NCBI GenBank assembly: GCA_035686425.1
Contig: DASRZL010000126.1
Span: 1-64,000, forward strand
Reading direction: 5' to 3'
DNA length: 64,000 nt
Source of the DNA: CAIXSE01 sp035686425
GTDB taxonomy: Bacteria; Actinomycetota; Thermoleophilia; UBA2241
Part shown: positions 51,827 to 60,380 of the stretch, piece by piece
How the letters are laid out: each line of letters opens with the position of its first letter
Numbering within the stretch: position 1 is the stretch's first letter
Notes under the pieces: model-generated
Told to the model about the DNA's origin: nothing
Databases searched by the model: none
The model's input: the letters and a program-made list of their open reading frames with translations, nothing else
Translations under genes and position numbers: made by a program

Positions 51827-53328
51827 ACAGCCACCGTGGGGGAGCTGTCGAGCCGGGTACCGGAGGCGCATCACTCCGTGCCTGGGAGCCGGTGATCGGG
51901 CTCGAGATGCACGTCGAGCTCGACACGCAGACCAAGATGTTCTGCGGTTGCGCCGTCGCCAAGGGCGACGACCCCAACACCCACACCTGTCCGGTCTGCC
52001 TGGCTCACCCCGGCGCGCTGCCGGTGGTGAACCGGCGCGCCGTCGAGTACGCGGCGCGCATCGCGCTGGCGCTGCACTGCACCGTGCAGCCGCGCAACAT
52101 CTTCCACCGCAAGAACTACTTCTATCCGGACCTGCCCAAGGCGTATCAGATCAGCCAGTATGACGAGCCGCTCGCGACTGCGGGGTGGTTCGAGTACTGG
52201 GTGGCCGGCGAGAACCTCCGTTGCCGCATCAATCGCGTGCACATGGAGGAGGACGCCGCCAAGCTCATCCACGCCGGCGGCGACACCGGGCGCATCGCCG
52301 GCTCGGACTATTCGATGGTCGACTTCAATCGCGGCGGCACGCCGCTCATCGAGATCGTCACCGAGCCGGACATCCCGTCGCCGGAGGCGGCCCGCGAGTT
52401 CCTCCAGCAGCTGCGCAACCTCGTCGTCGAGCTGGGCGTCAGCGAGTGCAACATGGAGGAGGGGCAGATCCGCTGGGACGCCAACATCAGCATTCGGCCG
52501 GAGGGTAGCGAGGATCTCGGGACGCGCACCGAGCTCAAGAACATGAACAGCTTCCGCTACCTGCAGCAGGCCCTGGACGCGGAGATCCCCCGCCAGATCG
52601 AGATCCTCGAGGCCGGCGGGACGATCGATCTCGAGACCCTGCACTTCGACCCCGACACCGGCACCACGACGCCGCTGCGCAGCAAGGAGGAGGCGCACGA
52701 CTACCGGTACTTCCCGGAGCCCGACCTGGTGCCTCTGGAGATCGATCCGGCCTGGGTGGAGGAGCTGCGCGCGACGCAGCCGGAGTTGCCGGCGGCGCGC
52801 GTGGAGCGCTTCACGACCGTCTACGGCCTCTCGCGTGCCGATGCCACCGTGCTCGGCTCGTCGGGGGCGCTCGCCGGGTTCTACGAGGAGGTCGTCGCGG
52901 CCGGGGTCGGCGCCAAGCCGGCGGCCAACTGGACGATGGGCGAGTACCTCGCCCATCTCAACGCCGCCGGCCTCGAGGCCGGCCACGGCCACGTCACTGC
53001 GGAGCGGCTCGCCAGGCTCGTGAAGCTCGTCGAGGAGGGGACCGTCTCGACGAGCGCCGGCAAGGAGGTCTTCGCGCACATGATCGAGGAGCGCGACGAG
53101 CCAGAAGCCATGATCGAGAAGCACGGCCTCGGTCAGATCAGCGACTCGGCGGAGCTCGAGGCCATCGTCGCCGAGGTCGTGGCCGCCAACCCGGCCCAGG
53201 CCGAGCAGTACCGCGGCGGCAAGCAGCAGATCATCGGCTTCTTCGTCGGCCAGGTGATGAAGGCCAGTGGTGGGCGCGCCAACCCCAAGGTCGTGAACGA
53301 CCTTCTCCGGCGCGACCTCGACGCATGA
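51823..53328 (+). CDS. gatB: Asp/Glu-tRNA amidotransferase subunit B
   Basis: A 501-residue GatB with the signature region VIGLEMHVELDTQTKMFCGC, HRKNYFYPDLPKAYQISQ and the YRYFPEPDL segment, followed by the C-terminal tRNA-binding helical and tail domains (about 330-500). It activates the Glu or Asp carboxyl on tRNA with ATP. The GTG start overlaps the gatA stop. Confidence 0.95.
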   Translation: MNSHRGGAVEPGTGGASLRAWEPVIGLEMHVELDTQTKMFCGCAVAKGDDPNTHTCPVCLAHPGALPVVNRRAVEYAARIALALHCTVQPRNIFHRKNYFYPDLPKAYQISQYDEPLATAGWFEYWVAGENLRCRINRVHMEEDAAKLIHAGGDTGRIAGSDYSMVDFNRGGTPLIEIVTEPDIPSPEAAREFLQQLRNLVVELGVSECNMEEGQIRWDANISIRPEGSEDLGTRTELKNMNSFRYLQQALDAEIPRQIEILEAGGTIDLETLHFDPDTGTTTPLRSKEEAHDYRYFPEPDLVPLEIDPAWVEELRATQPELPAARVERFTTVYGLSRADATVLGSSGALAGFYEEVVAAGVGAKPAANWTMGEYLAHLNAAGLEAGHGHVTAERLARLVKLVEEGTVSTSAGKEVFAHMIEERDEPEAMIEKHGLGQISDSAELEAIVAEVVAANPAQAEQYRGGKQQIIGFFVGQVMKASGGRANPKVVNDLLRRDLDA

Positions 53329-53372
53329 CCTGCCGTACCCGTGACCACGTTCGTCCACCGAGGTAGGTGACC

Positions 53373-54626
53373 ATGACCAGCGATCTCTCCAGCTTCGTCA
53401 TCGCCAGGGCCAGGCCGGCCGAGCCGGCGGTCCGCATCGACGACACCACGCTCCGCGACGGGGAGCAGACCGCCGGTGTCGTGTTCAGTAATCACGAGAA
53501 GATCCGCATCGCCAAGCTCCTCGACGAGGTCGGCGTCCATCAGATCGAGGTCGGCATCCCGGCCATGGGCGGCGACGAGAAGGCGACGATCAGGGAGATC
53601 GTCGACCTGGGCCTCGACACGTCGATCCTCGCCTGGAATCGCGCCGTCGTTGACGACGTGCGACACTCTGTCGACTGCGGCGTCGACGCCGTGGCGATCA
53701 GCATGTCCGCCAGCGACATCCACATCGAGCACAAGCTGCAGAAGAGCCGCCAGTGGGTGCTCGACCAGATCCGTGAGTGCGTCGCCTTCGCCAAGGACCA
53801 GAACCTGTACGTCTCCGTGAATGCCGAGGACGCCTCGCGCTCCGACCTCGAGTTCCTGCTGCGCTTCTGCCGGGCGGCCAAGGAGGAGGGCGCCGACCGC
53901 CTGCGCTTCTGCGACACTCTGGGCATCCTCGACCCCTTCGACACGTACAACGTGATCACGTTCCTCAAGAAGGAGGGCGGGCTCGACATCGAGATGCACA
54001 CGCACGACGATTTCGGCATGGCGACCGCCAACGCCTTGGCCGGCATCAAGGCCGGCGCCAACTACGTGAACACCACCGTCAACGGCCTCGGCGAGCGAGC
54101 AGGGAACGCCGCCCTCGAGGAGGTCGTGATGGCGCTCAAGCACCTCGGCAAGGTCGACGTCGGCCTGCAAACGAGCCGCTTCCGCGAGCTCAGCGAGTAC
54201 GTCGCCGCCGCCTCCGCGCGGACCATCCCGGCGTGGAAGAGCATCGTGGGCACCAACGTGTTCGCCCACGAGAGCGGCATCCACGCCGACGGCGTCATCA
54301 AGAACCCGCTCAACTACGAGGCCTTCGCGCCCGAGGACGTGGGCCTCGAGCGCCAGATCGTCGTCGGCAAGCACTCCGGCTCGCGCACGATCTACCGCAA
54401 GTTCCAGGAGTTCGGCCTGGAGCTCACGCAGGCCGATTGCCAGGGCGTGCTCGCGCTGGTCCGCAAGACGGCGGTCGAGCTCAAGCGGGCCCTGTTCGAC
54501 AAGGAGCTCATGTACATCTACCAGGACTACCTGGGGCGTCTCGGCGACGCAGTGCCCGTGGGGAAGGACAGAGACGCGGCCGGACCCGATGCTCCCGCCG
54601 CCTCTGAATCCGGAGCCGCGACGTGA
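53373..54626 (+). CDS. Homocitrate synthase, NifV/AksA type
   Basis: A 417-residue LeuA-like synthase. It begins with IDDTTLRDGEQTAGVVFSN, has GIPAMGG and the metal site HTHDDFGMATAN, then VNGLGERAGNAALEE and HESGIHADG. These match NifV-type homocitrate synthases better than isopropylmalate synthases, and the C-terminal regulatory domain of LeuA is absent. Reaction: acetyl-CoA plus 2-oxoglutarate to homocitrate. Followed by homoaconitase-type and homoisocitrate-dehydrogenase-type genes. The ATG at 53373 follows GAGGTAGG. Confidence 0.88.
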   Translation: MTSDLSSFVIARARPAEPAVRIDDTTLRDGEQTAGVVFSNHEKIRIAKLLDEVGVHQIEVGIPAMGGDEKATIREIVDLGLDTSILAWNRAVVDDVRHSVDCGVDAVAISMSASDIHIEHKLQKSRQWVLDQIRECVAFAKDQNLYVSVNAEDASRSDLEFLLRFCRAAKEEGADRLRFCDTLGILDPFDTYNVITFLKKEGGLDIEMHTHDDFGMATANALAGIKAGANYVNTTVNGLGERAGNAALEEVVMALKHLGKVDVGLQTSRFRELSEYVAAASARTIPAWKSIVGTNVFAHESGIHADGVIKNPLNYEAFAPEDVGLERQIVVGKHSGSRTIYRKFQEFGLELTQADCQGVLALVRKTAVELKRALFDKELMYIYQDYLGRLGDAVPVGKDRDAAGPDAPAASESGAAT

Positions 54627-55930
54627 ACAGCATCCGCAGGCACGCTATCGAGCGGGGCGCCGAAGGGGCACCGCTCCGCCCGGCGACGCTTGCCGAGCAG
54701 CTGCTCGCCGCGCACGCCGGGCTCGACTCCGTCGTCCCCGGTCAGATCGTCGTCTGCGACGTCGACGTCGCCATCGCCCAGGACGGCACCGGGCCGCTCG
54801 CCATCGAGCAGATCGCGGAGCTCGGCATCACCCGTGTGAAGGCGCCGACCTGCGTCTTCTTCATCGACCACGCGGCGCCGGCGCCGCGCAGCGAGCTGGC
54901 CAATGCGCAGAAGACGATCAGAGCCTTCTGCGCATCCTCCGGCGCGACGCTGAGCGACGTCGAAATGGGCGTGTGCCACCAGCGCGTGGCCGAGAGCTTC
55001 GCGAAGCCAGGCGACCTCGTCATCGGCGCCGACTCGCACACCTGCATGGCCGGCGCGCTCGGCGCCTTCGCCACCGGCATGGGCAGCACGGACGTCGCCG
55101 TGGGCATGGTCAGCGGCAAGACGTGGCTGCGCGTGCCGGAGACGTACCGCATCGAGGTCTCGGGCGTGTTCGCGCCAGGCATCGAGGCCAAGGACCTGAT
55201 GCTCACCCTGATCGGCGAGCTCGGCGCCGACGGCGCCACGTACAAGGCGCTGGAGTTCGGCGGACCCGGCATCGACGCGATGCCCATGCACAGCCGCTTC
55301 ACGCTCAGCAACATGGCCGTTGAGGCCGGCGCCAAGTGCGGCCTCATGCCCAGCGACGACGTGACCCGCGCCTATCTCGCCGGGCTGGGTCGCGAGGAGG
55401 GCTGGCGAGCGCTCTTCCCGGACGCCGGCGCGGCGTACGAACGAGTCGTCGAGTTCGACGCCGGCGCGGTCGTGCCCACGGTCGCGCGGCCGCACACCGT
55501 GGACAACACTGCCGCCGCCGCGGAACTCGCGGGCACGAAGGTCGACCAGGTGCTCATCGGCACGTGCACCAACGGCCGCCTCGACGACCTGCGCTCGGCT
55601 GCGCGCATCCTGCGCGGCCGCCGCCGCGCGCCGGGCACGCGCCTCATCGTCACGCCGGCCTCGCAGGCCACCGCCCGCGCCGCGGCCGCCGAAGGCCTGC
55701 TGGAGGTCTTCTGGGAGGCCGGCGCCGTGGTCACCAACCCCGGCTGCGGCGCCTGCGTGGGTATCCACGAGGGCATCCTCGCCGACGGCGAGGTGTGTCT
55801 GAGCACGGCCAACCGCAACTTCCACGGCCGCATGGGCAATCCGGAGGCCTTCATCTACCTGGGCTCGCCGGCCACCGCGGCCGCGACGGCCGTGGCCGGC
55901 GAGATCACCGATCCACGCGAGCTACTCTAG
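54623..55930 (+). CDS. Homoaconitase/isopropylmalate-isomerase-type large subunit
   Basis: A 435-residue large subunit with Fe-S ligands in IGTCTNGR and NPGCGACVG, and the family segments IGADSHTCMAGALGAFATG and GGPGIDAMPMHSR. It would isomerise homocitrate to homoisocitrate, given its neighbours, although isopropylmalate isomerase or citraconate activity is not excluded. It ends in TAG (55928-55930), rare in this window. A cyclophilin gene stands between it and the small-subunit gene. The start overlaps the upstream gene by GTGA. Confidence 0.85.
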   Translation: MNSIRRHAIERGAEGAPLRPATLAEQLLAAHAGLDSVVPGQIVVCDVDVAIAQDGTGPLAIEQIAELGITRVKAPTCVFFIDHAAPAPRSELANAQKTIRAFCASSGATLSDVEMGVCHQRVAESFAKPGDLVIGADSHTCMAGALGAFATGMGSTDVAVGMVSGKTWLRVPETYRIEVSGVFAPGIEAKDLMLTLIGELGADGATYKALEFGGPGIDAMPMHSRFTLSNMAVEAGAKCGLMPSDDVTRAYLAGLGREEGWRALFPDAGAAYERVVEFDAGAVVPTVARPHTVDNTAAAAELAGTKVDQVLIGTCTNGRLDDLRSAARILRGRRRAPGTRLIVTPASQATARAAAAEGLLEVFWEAGAVVTNPGCGACVGIHEGILADGEVCLSTANRNFHGRMGNPEAFIYLGSPATAAATAVAGEITDPRELL

Positions 55931-55943
55931 AAGGGAGGGCGTT

Positions 55944-56465
55944 ATGGCCAAGCAGTACAGCGGACCCCCGCAGATGGTCATCGACCCCAGCAAGCGCTAC
56001 ATCGCCACGATCGCCACCGACGGCGGCGACATCGTCATCGAGCTGTTCGCCGACAAGGCCCCGCGCACCGTCAACAACTTCGTCTTTCTCGCCCAGGACG
56101 GTTACTACGACGGCGTGACGTTCCACCGCGTCATCAAGGGCTTCATGGCGCAGGGCGGGGACCCCACCGGTAGCGGCAGCGGCGGCCCCGGCTACCGCTT
56201 CGAGGACGAGTTCCACCCGTCGCTGAAGCACGACGAGCCCGGCATGCTCTCGATGGCCAACGCCGGGCCCGGAACCAACGGTTCGCAGTTCTTCATCACC
56301 TACACGGCGACGCCACACCTCGATGGCAAGCACACCGTCTTCGGGCGCGTCATCGAAGGCATGGACGTCGTCGACGCGATCCCCGAGCGCGACCCGATGC
56401 GGGCCAGGGAGCCCGGAGTCGCCATGAACTCGGTGGCGATCCGGGAGGAGGAGTGGGTGACGTGA
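55944..56465 (+). CDS. Cyclophilin-type peptidyl-prolyl cis-trans isomerase
   Basis: A 173-residue cyclophilin: VNNFVFLAQDGYYDGVTFHRVIK (in parts), FMAQGGDPTGSGSGGPGY, GPGTNGSQFFIT and DGKHTVFGRV are the catalytic and binding-loop segments. No signal peptide, so cytosolic. Its position inside the isomerase operon, with its stop overlapping the small-subunit start (GTGA), is unusual and suggests that it is expressed with these enzymes. Confidence 0.93.
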   Translation: MAKQYSGPPQMVIDPSKRYIATIATDGGDIVIELFADKAPRTVNNFVFLAQDGYYDGVTFHRVIKGFMAQGGDPTGSGSGGPGYRFEDEFHPSLKHDEPGMLSMANAGPGTNGSQFFITYTATPHLDGKHTVFGRVIEGMDVVDAIPERDPMRAREPGVAMNSVAIREEEWVT

Positions 56466-56983
56466 GCGAGGAGCTCCTGCTCGGCCGGGCCTGGCTGTTC
56501 GGTGACGACATCAGCACCGACCACATCGCGCCCGGCCGGCTGTTTCACCTGCGCACGGACCTTCCCGAGCTCGCCAAGCACGTGCTCGAGGACGCGCGGT
56601 CGGAGTTCGCCGGCGAGCTGCGCCCGGGCGACTTCGTCGTGGGCGGCCGCAACTTCGGTCTCGGCTCGAGCCGCGAGCACGCGCCGCGCATCATCAAGAT
56701 GGCCGGCGTCGGCGCCGTGCTGGCGCAGAGCTTCGCGCGCATCTTCTTCCGCAACGCGATCAACGTCGGGTTGCCGGTGCTGCAGTGCGACACGTCGGGC
56801 ATCGGCGAGCACGACGACCTCGAGGTCGACCTGGCCGCCGGCGAGGTCCGCGACCTGACTTCCGACGCCGTGATCCCGTTCGTGCCGCTGCCGCCGGTGA
56901 TGGTGACCATCCTGAACGACGGCGGCCTGGTGCCCCACGTCAAGAAGCACGGCGGCTTCGCGCTGCCGGGAGGACAAGCATGA
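56462..56983 (+). CDS. Homoaconitase/isopropylmalate-isomerase-type small subunit
   Basis: A 173-residue swivel-domain subunit with DDISTDHIAPGR at the N-terminus and the substrate loop GGRNFGLGSSREHAPR. The loop sequence (SSREHA following NFGxG) is typical of the small subunits that define substrate size. It is coupled on both sides by four-base overlaps to the cyclophilin and dehydrogenase genes. Partner of the large subunit at 54623. Confidence 0.87.
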   Translation: MSEELLLGRAWLFGDDISTDHIAPGRLFHLRTDLPELAKHVLEDARSEFAGELRPGDFVVGGRNFGLGSSREHAPRIIKMAGVGAVLAQSFARIFFRNAINVGLPVLQCDTSGIGEHDDLEVDLAAGEVRDLTSDAVIPFVPLPPVMVTILNDGGLVPHVKKHGGFALPGGQA

Positions 56984-57984
56984 CTCATACCGTGACGCTC
57001 ATCCCCGGCGACGGAACCGGCCCGGAACTGGCCGCCGCGCTCGAGATCGTGATCGCCGCCACCGGCGTGCCCATCGTCTGGGAAGTCCACGACGCCGGCC
57101 TCGACGTGATGGAGGAGCACGGCACGCCGCTGCCGCAGCACGTCATCGACTCGATCCGCCGGACGAAGGTGGCGATCAAAGGGCCCATCACGACGCCCGT
57201 GGGCAAGGGCTTCCGCAGCGTCAACGTGGCGCTGCGCAAGGAGCTCGAGCTGTACGCCTGCCTGCGTCCCGCCAAGACGATGAAGGGCGTGCGCACCCGC
57301 TTCGACGACATCGACCTCGTCGTCGTGCGCGAGAACACCGAGGACCTCTACGCCGGCATCGAGCACATGGTCGGCGAGGACGCCGCGGAGAGCATCAAGA
57401 TCATCACCCGAAAGGGTAGCGAGCGGATCGCGCGCTTCGCCTTCGAGTACGCGGTCCGGCACGGCCGCCGCAAGGTCACCGCCGTGCACAAGGCCAACAT
57501 CATGAAGTGCACCGACGGGCTCTTCCTCGCGGTCGCCCGGGAGGTCGCCGAGGCCTACCCGCAGATCGAGTTCGAGGACCGCATCGTCGACAACATGTGC
57601 ATGCAGCTGGTGCAGAAGCCCGAGCTCTACGACGTGCTCGTGCTCCCGAACCTCTACGGCGACATCGTCAGCGACCTGTGCGCCGGGCTGATCGGAGGGC
57701 TCGGCGTCGCGCCCGGCGCCAACATCGGCGCGGACGCGGCCGTGTTCGAGCCCGTGCACGGCAGTGCGCCCAAGTACGCCGGTCAGGACAAGGTGAACCC
57801 CACGGCGCTGCTCCGCTCCGGAGTGCTGCTGCTCGAGCACCTCGGAGAGGACGCGGCTGCGAGACGGATGGAAGACGCCATCGCCGCCGTCATCTCCGAG
57901 GGCAAGGACGTGACCTACGACCTCGGCGGCTCTGCCGGCACGTCCGGCATGGCCGCCGCCATCGCTGACCGGATCGCCGGCTGA
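56980..57984 (+). CDS. Isocitrate/homoisocitrate dehydrogenase family protein
   Basis: A 334-residue beta-decarboxylating dehydrogenase: LIPGDGTGPEL, RKELELYACLRPAKTMKGV, VVRENTEDLYAGIEH, KANIMKCTDGLF and the NAD-site end HGSAPKYAGQDKVNP. The family covers NAD-isocitrate, isopropylmalate and homoisocitrate dehydrogenases. With homocitrate synthase and a homoaconitase-type pair in the same operon, homoisocitrate to 2-oxoadipate is the likeliest reaction, giving a precursor for alpha-aminoadipate-type lysine synthesis or another C6 dicarboxylate. Isocitrate dehydrogenase activity cannot be excluded. Confidence 0.82.
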   Translation: MTHTVTLIPGDGTGPELAAALEIVIAATGVPIVWEVHDAGLDVMEEHGTPLPQHVIDSIRRTKVAIKGPITTPVGKGFRSVNVALRKELELYACLRPAKTMKGVRTRFDDIDLVVVRENTEDLYAGIEHMVGEDAAESIKIITRKGSERIARFAFEYAVRHGRRKVTAVHKANIMKCTDGLFLAVAREVAEAYPQIEFEDRIVDNMCMQLVQKPELYDVLVLPNLYGDIVSDLCAGLIGGLGVAPGANIGADAAVFEPVHGSAPKYAGQDKVNPTALLRSGVLLLEHLGEDAAARRMEDAIAAVISEGKDVTYDLGGSAGTSGMAAAIADRIAG

Positions 57985-57994
57985 CGGCCGGCCC

Positions 57995-58021
57995 GGCGGC
58001 GGCCGCTGAGCGGCTGCCGCC
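57995..58021 (+). terminator. Possible hairpin between the dehydrogenase and DUF3467 genes
   Basis: GGCGGCGGCCG (57995-58005) pairs with CGGCTGCCGCC (58011-58021) with one G-T wobble. Confidence 0.35.
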
Positions 58022-58046
58022 CAGCCGGCCCGAGAGGAGGCCTCTC

Positions 58047-58337
58047 ATGGAAGAAGACGAACGCCACATCAACCTGCATGCCACGCCCGAGATGATGGCG
58101 GGGGTGTACGCCAACTTCGCCAACGTCAGTCACTCGGACTACGAGTTCTCGCTCACCTTCGTGCGGCTCGATCACGAAAGCGAGGAGCCCGACGAGATGA
58201 CTGGCGTCGTCGTGAGCCGCGTGAACCTGTCGCCGCGCTTCATGAAGGAACTCCTCGACGCCATGAGCGACAATTACGGCAAGTGGCTCCAGGCGGAGAA
58301 CATCAAGAATCTGCCGGAGGCTCCCGGCAGGGATTGA
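58047..58337 (+). CDS. DUF3467 protein
   Basis: A 96-residue protein of the DUF3467 family (HINLHATPEMMAGVYANFAN, DYEFSLTFVRL, VVSRVNLSPRFMKELLDAM). No biochemical function is known. It lies 62 bp after the dehydrogenase gene with GAGAGGAGG in front of the ATG. The 240-bp spacer after it holds the control region of the AOR operon. Confidence 0.8.
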   Translation: MEEDERHINLHATPEMMAGVYANFANVSHSDYEFSLTFVRLDHESEEPDEMTGVVVSRVNLSPRFMKELLDAMSDNYGKWLQAENIKNLPEAPGRD

Positions 58338-58383
58338 GCGCCGCCACGCGCGTCTGTTCGGGGTGGCGTCGCCGTTCGTGCCA

Positions 58384-58481
58384 GAATGGCCAAGCGGCTG
58401 CACGTTTCGGCTCCGTTTTGCCCTGCAAGCGGCGCGTTTCGCGGCATTGCCGCACCGCGCTGCGTTGGCTAGAATAGCCAA
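58384..58481 (+). promoter_or_regulatory. Palindromic operator and -10 upstream of the AOR operon
   Basis: TTGGCTA-GAA-TAGCCAA (58465-58481) is a perfect 7-3-7 palindrome with a -10 box TAGAAT (58470-58475) inside it. A related half-site, GAATGGCCAAGC, lies at 58384-58395; it shares AAT-x-GCCAAGC with the right arm. This suggests repression by occlusion of the promoter. Confidence 0.55.
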
Positions 58482-58577
58482 GCCTGTACTCCCACCGCTC
58501 CCGCGTTCTCGGCCGGGGCTCGCTCCACCGGCGCGCGGGGCGTTGGCGATTTCGTCGCACGTCTTCAGGAGGACGCA

Positions 58578-60368
58578 TTGGACTTCTACCAAGGCAAAGT
58601 ACTCAGGATCGACCTGAGTGCGAGCACCTCCGCCGTCGAGCCGCTCAACATGGAGTGGGCCGAGAAGTACATCGGCGGCAAGGGTCTGCTCCTGCGCTAC
58701 ATGTGGGAGGATATACTGCCGGGTCTCGACCCCTGGGCTGCCGACAACCCCGTATACCTCGTGACCGGACCGTTCGCCGGCACCAACGTCAGCACCTCGT
58801 CGCGGCTCATCGTGGGCTGCAAGAGCCCGGTGACCGGCGTCCTCAACGACAGCTACGTGGGCGGTTCGTTCGCCCCGGAGATGAAGTTCGCAGGCTACGA
58901 CATCATCATCATCTCCGGCCGCGCTCCCGAACCGACGGTCGTCACGATCAAGGACGACGTGGTCGAGTTCCGGCCGGCGCAGCCCAAGTACTGGGGCATG
59001 AAGACCTCGGCGATCGAGCAGGCGCTGCGCGACGATTTCGACCCTGGCGCCAAGGTGCTTTCCATCGGCCCGGCCGGTGAGCAGAAGGTGCCGTGGGCCT
59101 GCGTCTCCACCGACCAGTATCACAAGGCCGGACGTGGCGGCCACGGCGCTCTGCTGGGTGACAAGAACCTCAAGGCCGTCGCCATCCGGGGCACGGGCTC
59201 TGTGAGCGTCGGTGACGCCAAGGAGTTCCTCGCCGACGTGTGGCGTATGCACGACGAGTACGTCCTCACCGACGACAACTACTGGGTCCACGAGGAGGGC
59301 ACGCCGATCCTCGTCGACCTCGTCAACGGCGCCGGCGCGCTGCCGACCCGCAACTGGTCCGAGGGCGAGTTCGAGGGCGCCGGCAGCATCAATTCGGAGT
59401 CGTTCCAGAAGATCCGTCTCAAGAAGCGCGCCTGCTACCAGTGCGCCATCGCGTGCCGCAACTTCCATGGGGTGGAGCAGGGCGGCGAGATGGTGCAGGG
59501 GGAGGGTCCCGAGTACGAGACCATCGCCCTGTGCGGCTCCAACTGCGGCATCGGCGACATCGCCGCCCTGGTGCGCTTCAACGAGCTCTGCGACGAGTGG
59601 GGGATGGACACCATCTCGACCGGCTCCGTCCTCGGCCTCGCCATGGACCTCACCGAGAAGGGCATCAAGGACTTCGGCGTACGCTTCGGCGACGTCGACG
59701 GCTACCTCGGGGCGCCGGAGCTCATGGCGACCCGCACCGGTGTCGGCGAAGAGCTGGCTCTCGGCGCGAAGCATCTGGCCGAGAAATACGGCGTCTCGGA
59801 GCTGGCCATGGAGGTCAAGAACCTCGAGCTGCCGGGCTACGACCCGCGCGGCACCTTCGGCATGAGTCTCTCGTACTCGACCTCCGACCGGGGTGGCTGC
59901 CACATGCGCTCCTACCCCGTGGGCGACGAGATCATCACCGGCGACGAACCCGCCGACACGATGGAGGGCAAGGCGGCCTACAACATCAACGGCCAGAACT
60001 TCTCGTCGATGAAGTACCTCGGCATCTGGTGCGACTTCTGGGCCATCGATCTCGATCAGATGAGCCAGCTGCTCAAGCACCTCTGGAAGCGCGAGGTGAC
60101 CGAAGAAGAGCTCGCCACCGCGGGCGAGCGTGTCTGGAACCTCGGCCGGCTTTTCAACCTTCGCGAGGGCATGACGGCGGCCGACGACTATCTGCCGGAG
60201 CTGCTCCTCACCAAGCCCCACAAGAAGGGTCCGTCGGCCGGTCGCGTAATCGGCACGGAGGCCTTCGCTGAGAAGACGCAGGAGTACTACCGCCTCCGCG
60301 GCTGGGACGAGAACGGCGTCCCCACCGAAGACAAACTCGCCGAGCTCGGCGTCGACGTCCGCCTCTAG
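58578..60368 (+). CDS. aor: Tungsten aldehyde:ferredoxin oxidoreductase
   Basis: A 596-residue AOR-family enzyme that oxidises aldehydes, or reduces acids, with ferredoxin. The [4Fe-4S] ligands are in CYQCAIACRNF, with a final Cys in GIWCDFW; the tungstopterin loops include RGGHGALLGDKNLKA and DRGGCHMRSYP. TTG 58578 follows CAGGAGG. It ends in TAG (60366-60368); the next four codons lead in frame into the ATG of the ferredoxin gene. AGGAAGGGA also gives the ferredoxin gene its own ribosome binding site. Confidence 0.92.
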   Translation: MDFYQGKVLRIDLSASTSAVEPLNMEWAEKYIGGKGLLLRYMWEDILPGLDPWAADNPVYLVTGPFAGTNVSTSSRLIVGCKSPVTGVLNDSYVGGSFAPEMKFAGYDIIIISGRAPEPTVVTIKDDVVEFRPAQPKYWGMKTSAIEQALRDDFDPGAKVLSIGPAGEQKVPWACVSTDQYHKAGRGGHGALLGDKNLKAVAIRGTGSVSVGDAKEFLADVWRMHDEYVLTDDNYWVHEEGTPILVDLVNGAGALPTRNWSEGEFEGAGSINSESFQKIRLKKRACYQCAIACRNFHGVEQGGEMVQGEGPEYETIALCGSNCGIGDIAALVRFNELCDEWGMDTISTGSVLGLAMDLTEKGIKDFGVRFGDVDGYLGAPELMATRTGVGEELALGAKHLAEKYGVSELAMEVKNLELPGYDPRGTFGMSLSYSTSDRGGCHMRSYPVGDEIITGDEPADTMEGKAAYNINGQNFSSMKYLGIWCDFWAIDLDQMSQLLKHLWKREVTEEELATAGERVWNLGRLFNLREGMTAADDYLPELLLTKPHKKGPSAGRVIGTEAFAEKTQEYYRLRGWDENGVPTEDKLAELGVDVRL

Positions 60369-60380
60369 GAAGGGAATCCG

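Noticed and set aside
55928..55930. Pyrrolysine readthrough at the TAG of the isomerase large subunit
   Set aside because: The following cyclophilin gene is in another frame, so readthrough would make a long non-homologous tail; a true stop is likelier.
53373..57984. Leucine biosynthesis genes leuA, leuC, leuD, leuB
   Set aside because: The synthase lacks the LeuA regulatory domain and matches NifV-type segments, and the dehydrogenase resembles NAD-isocitrate/homoisocitrate enzymes more than LeuB.
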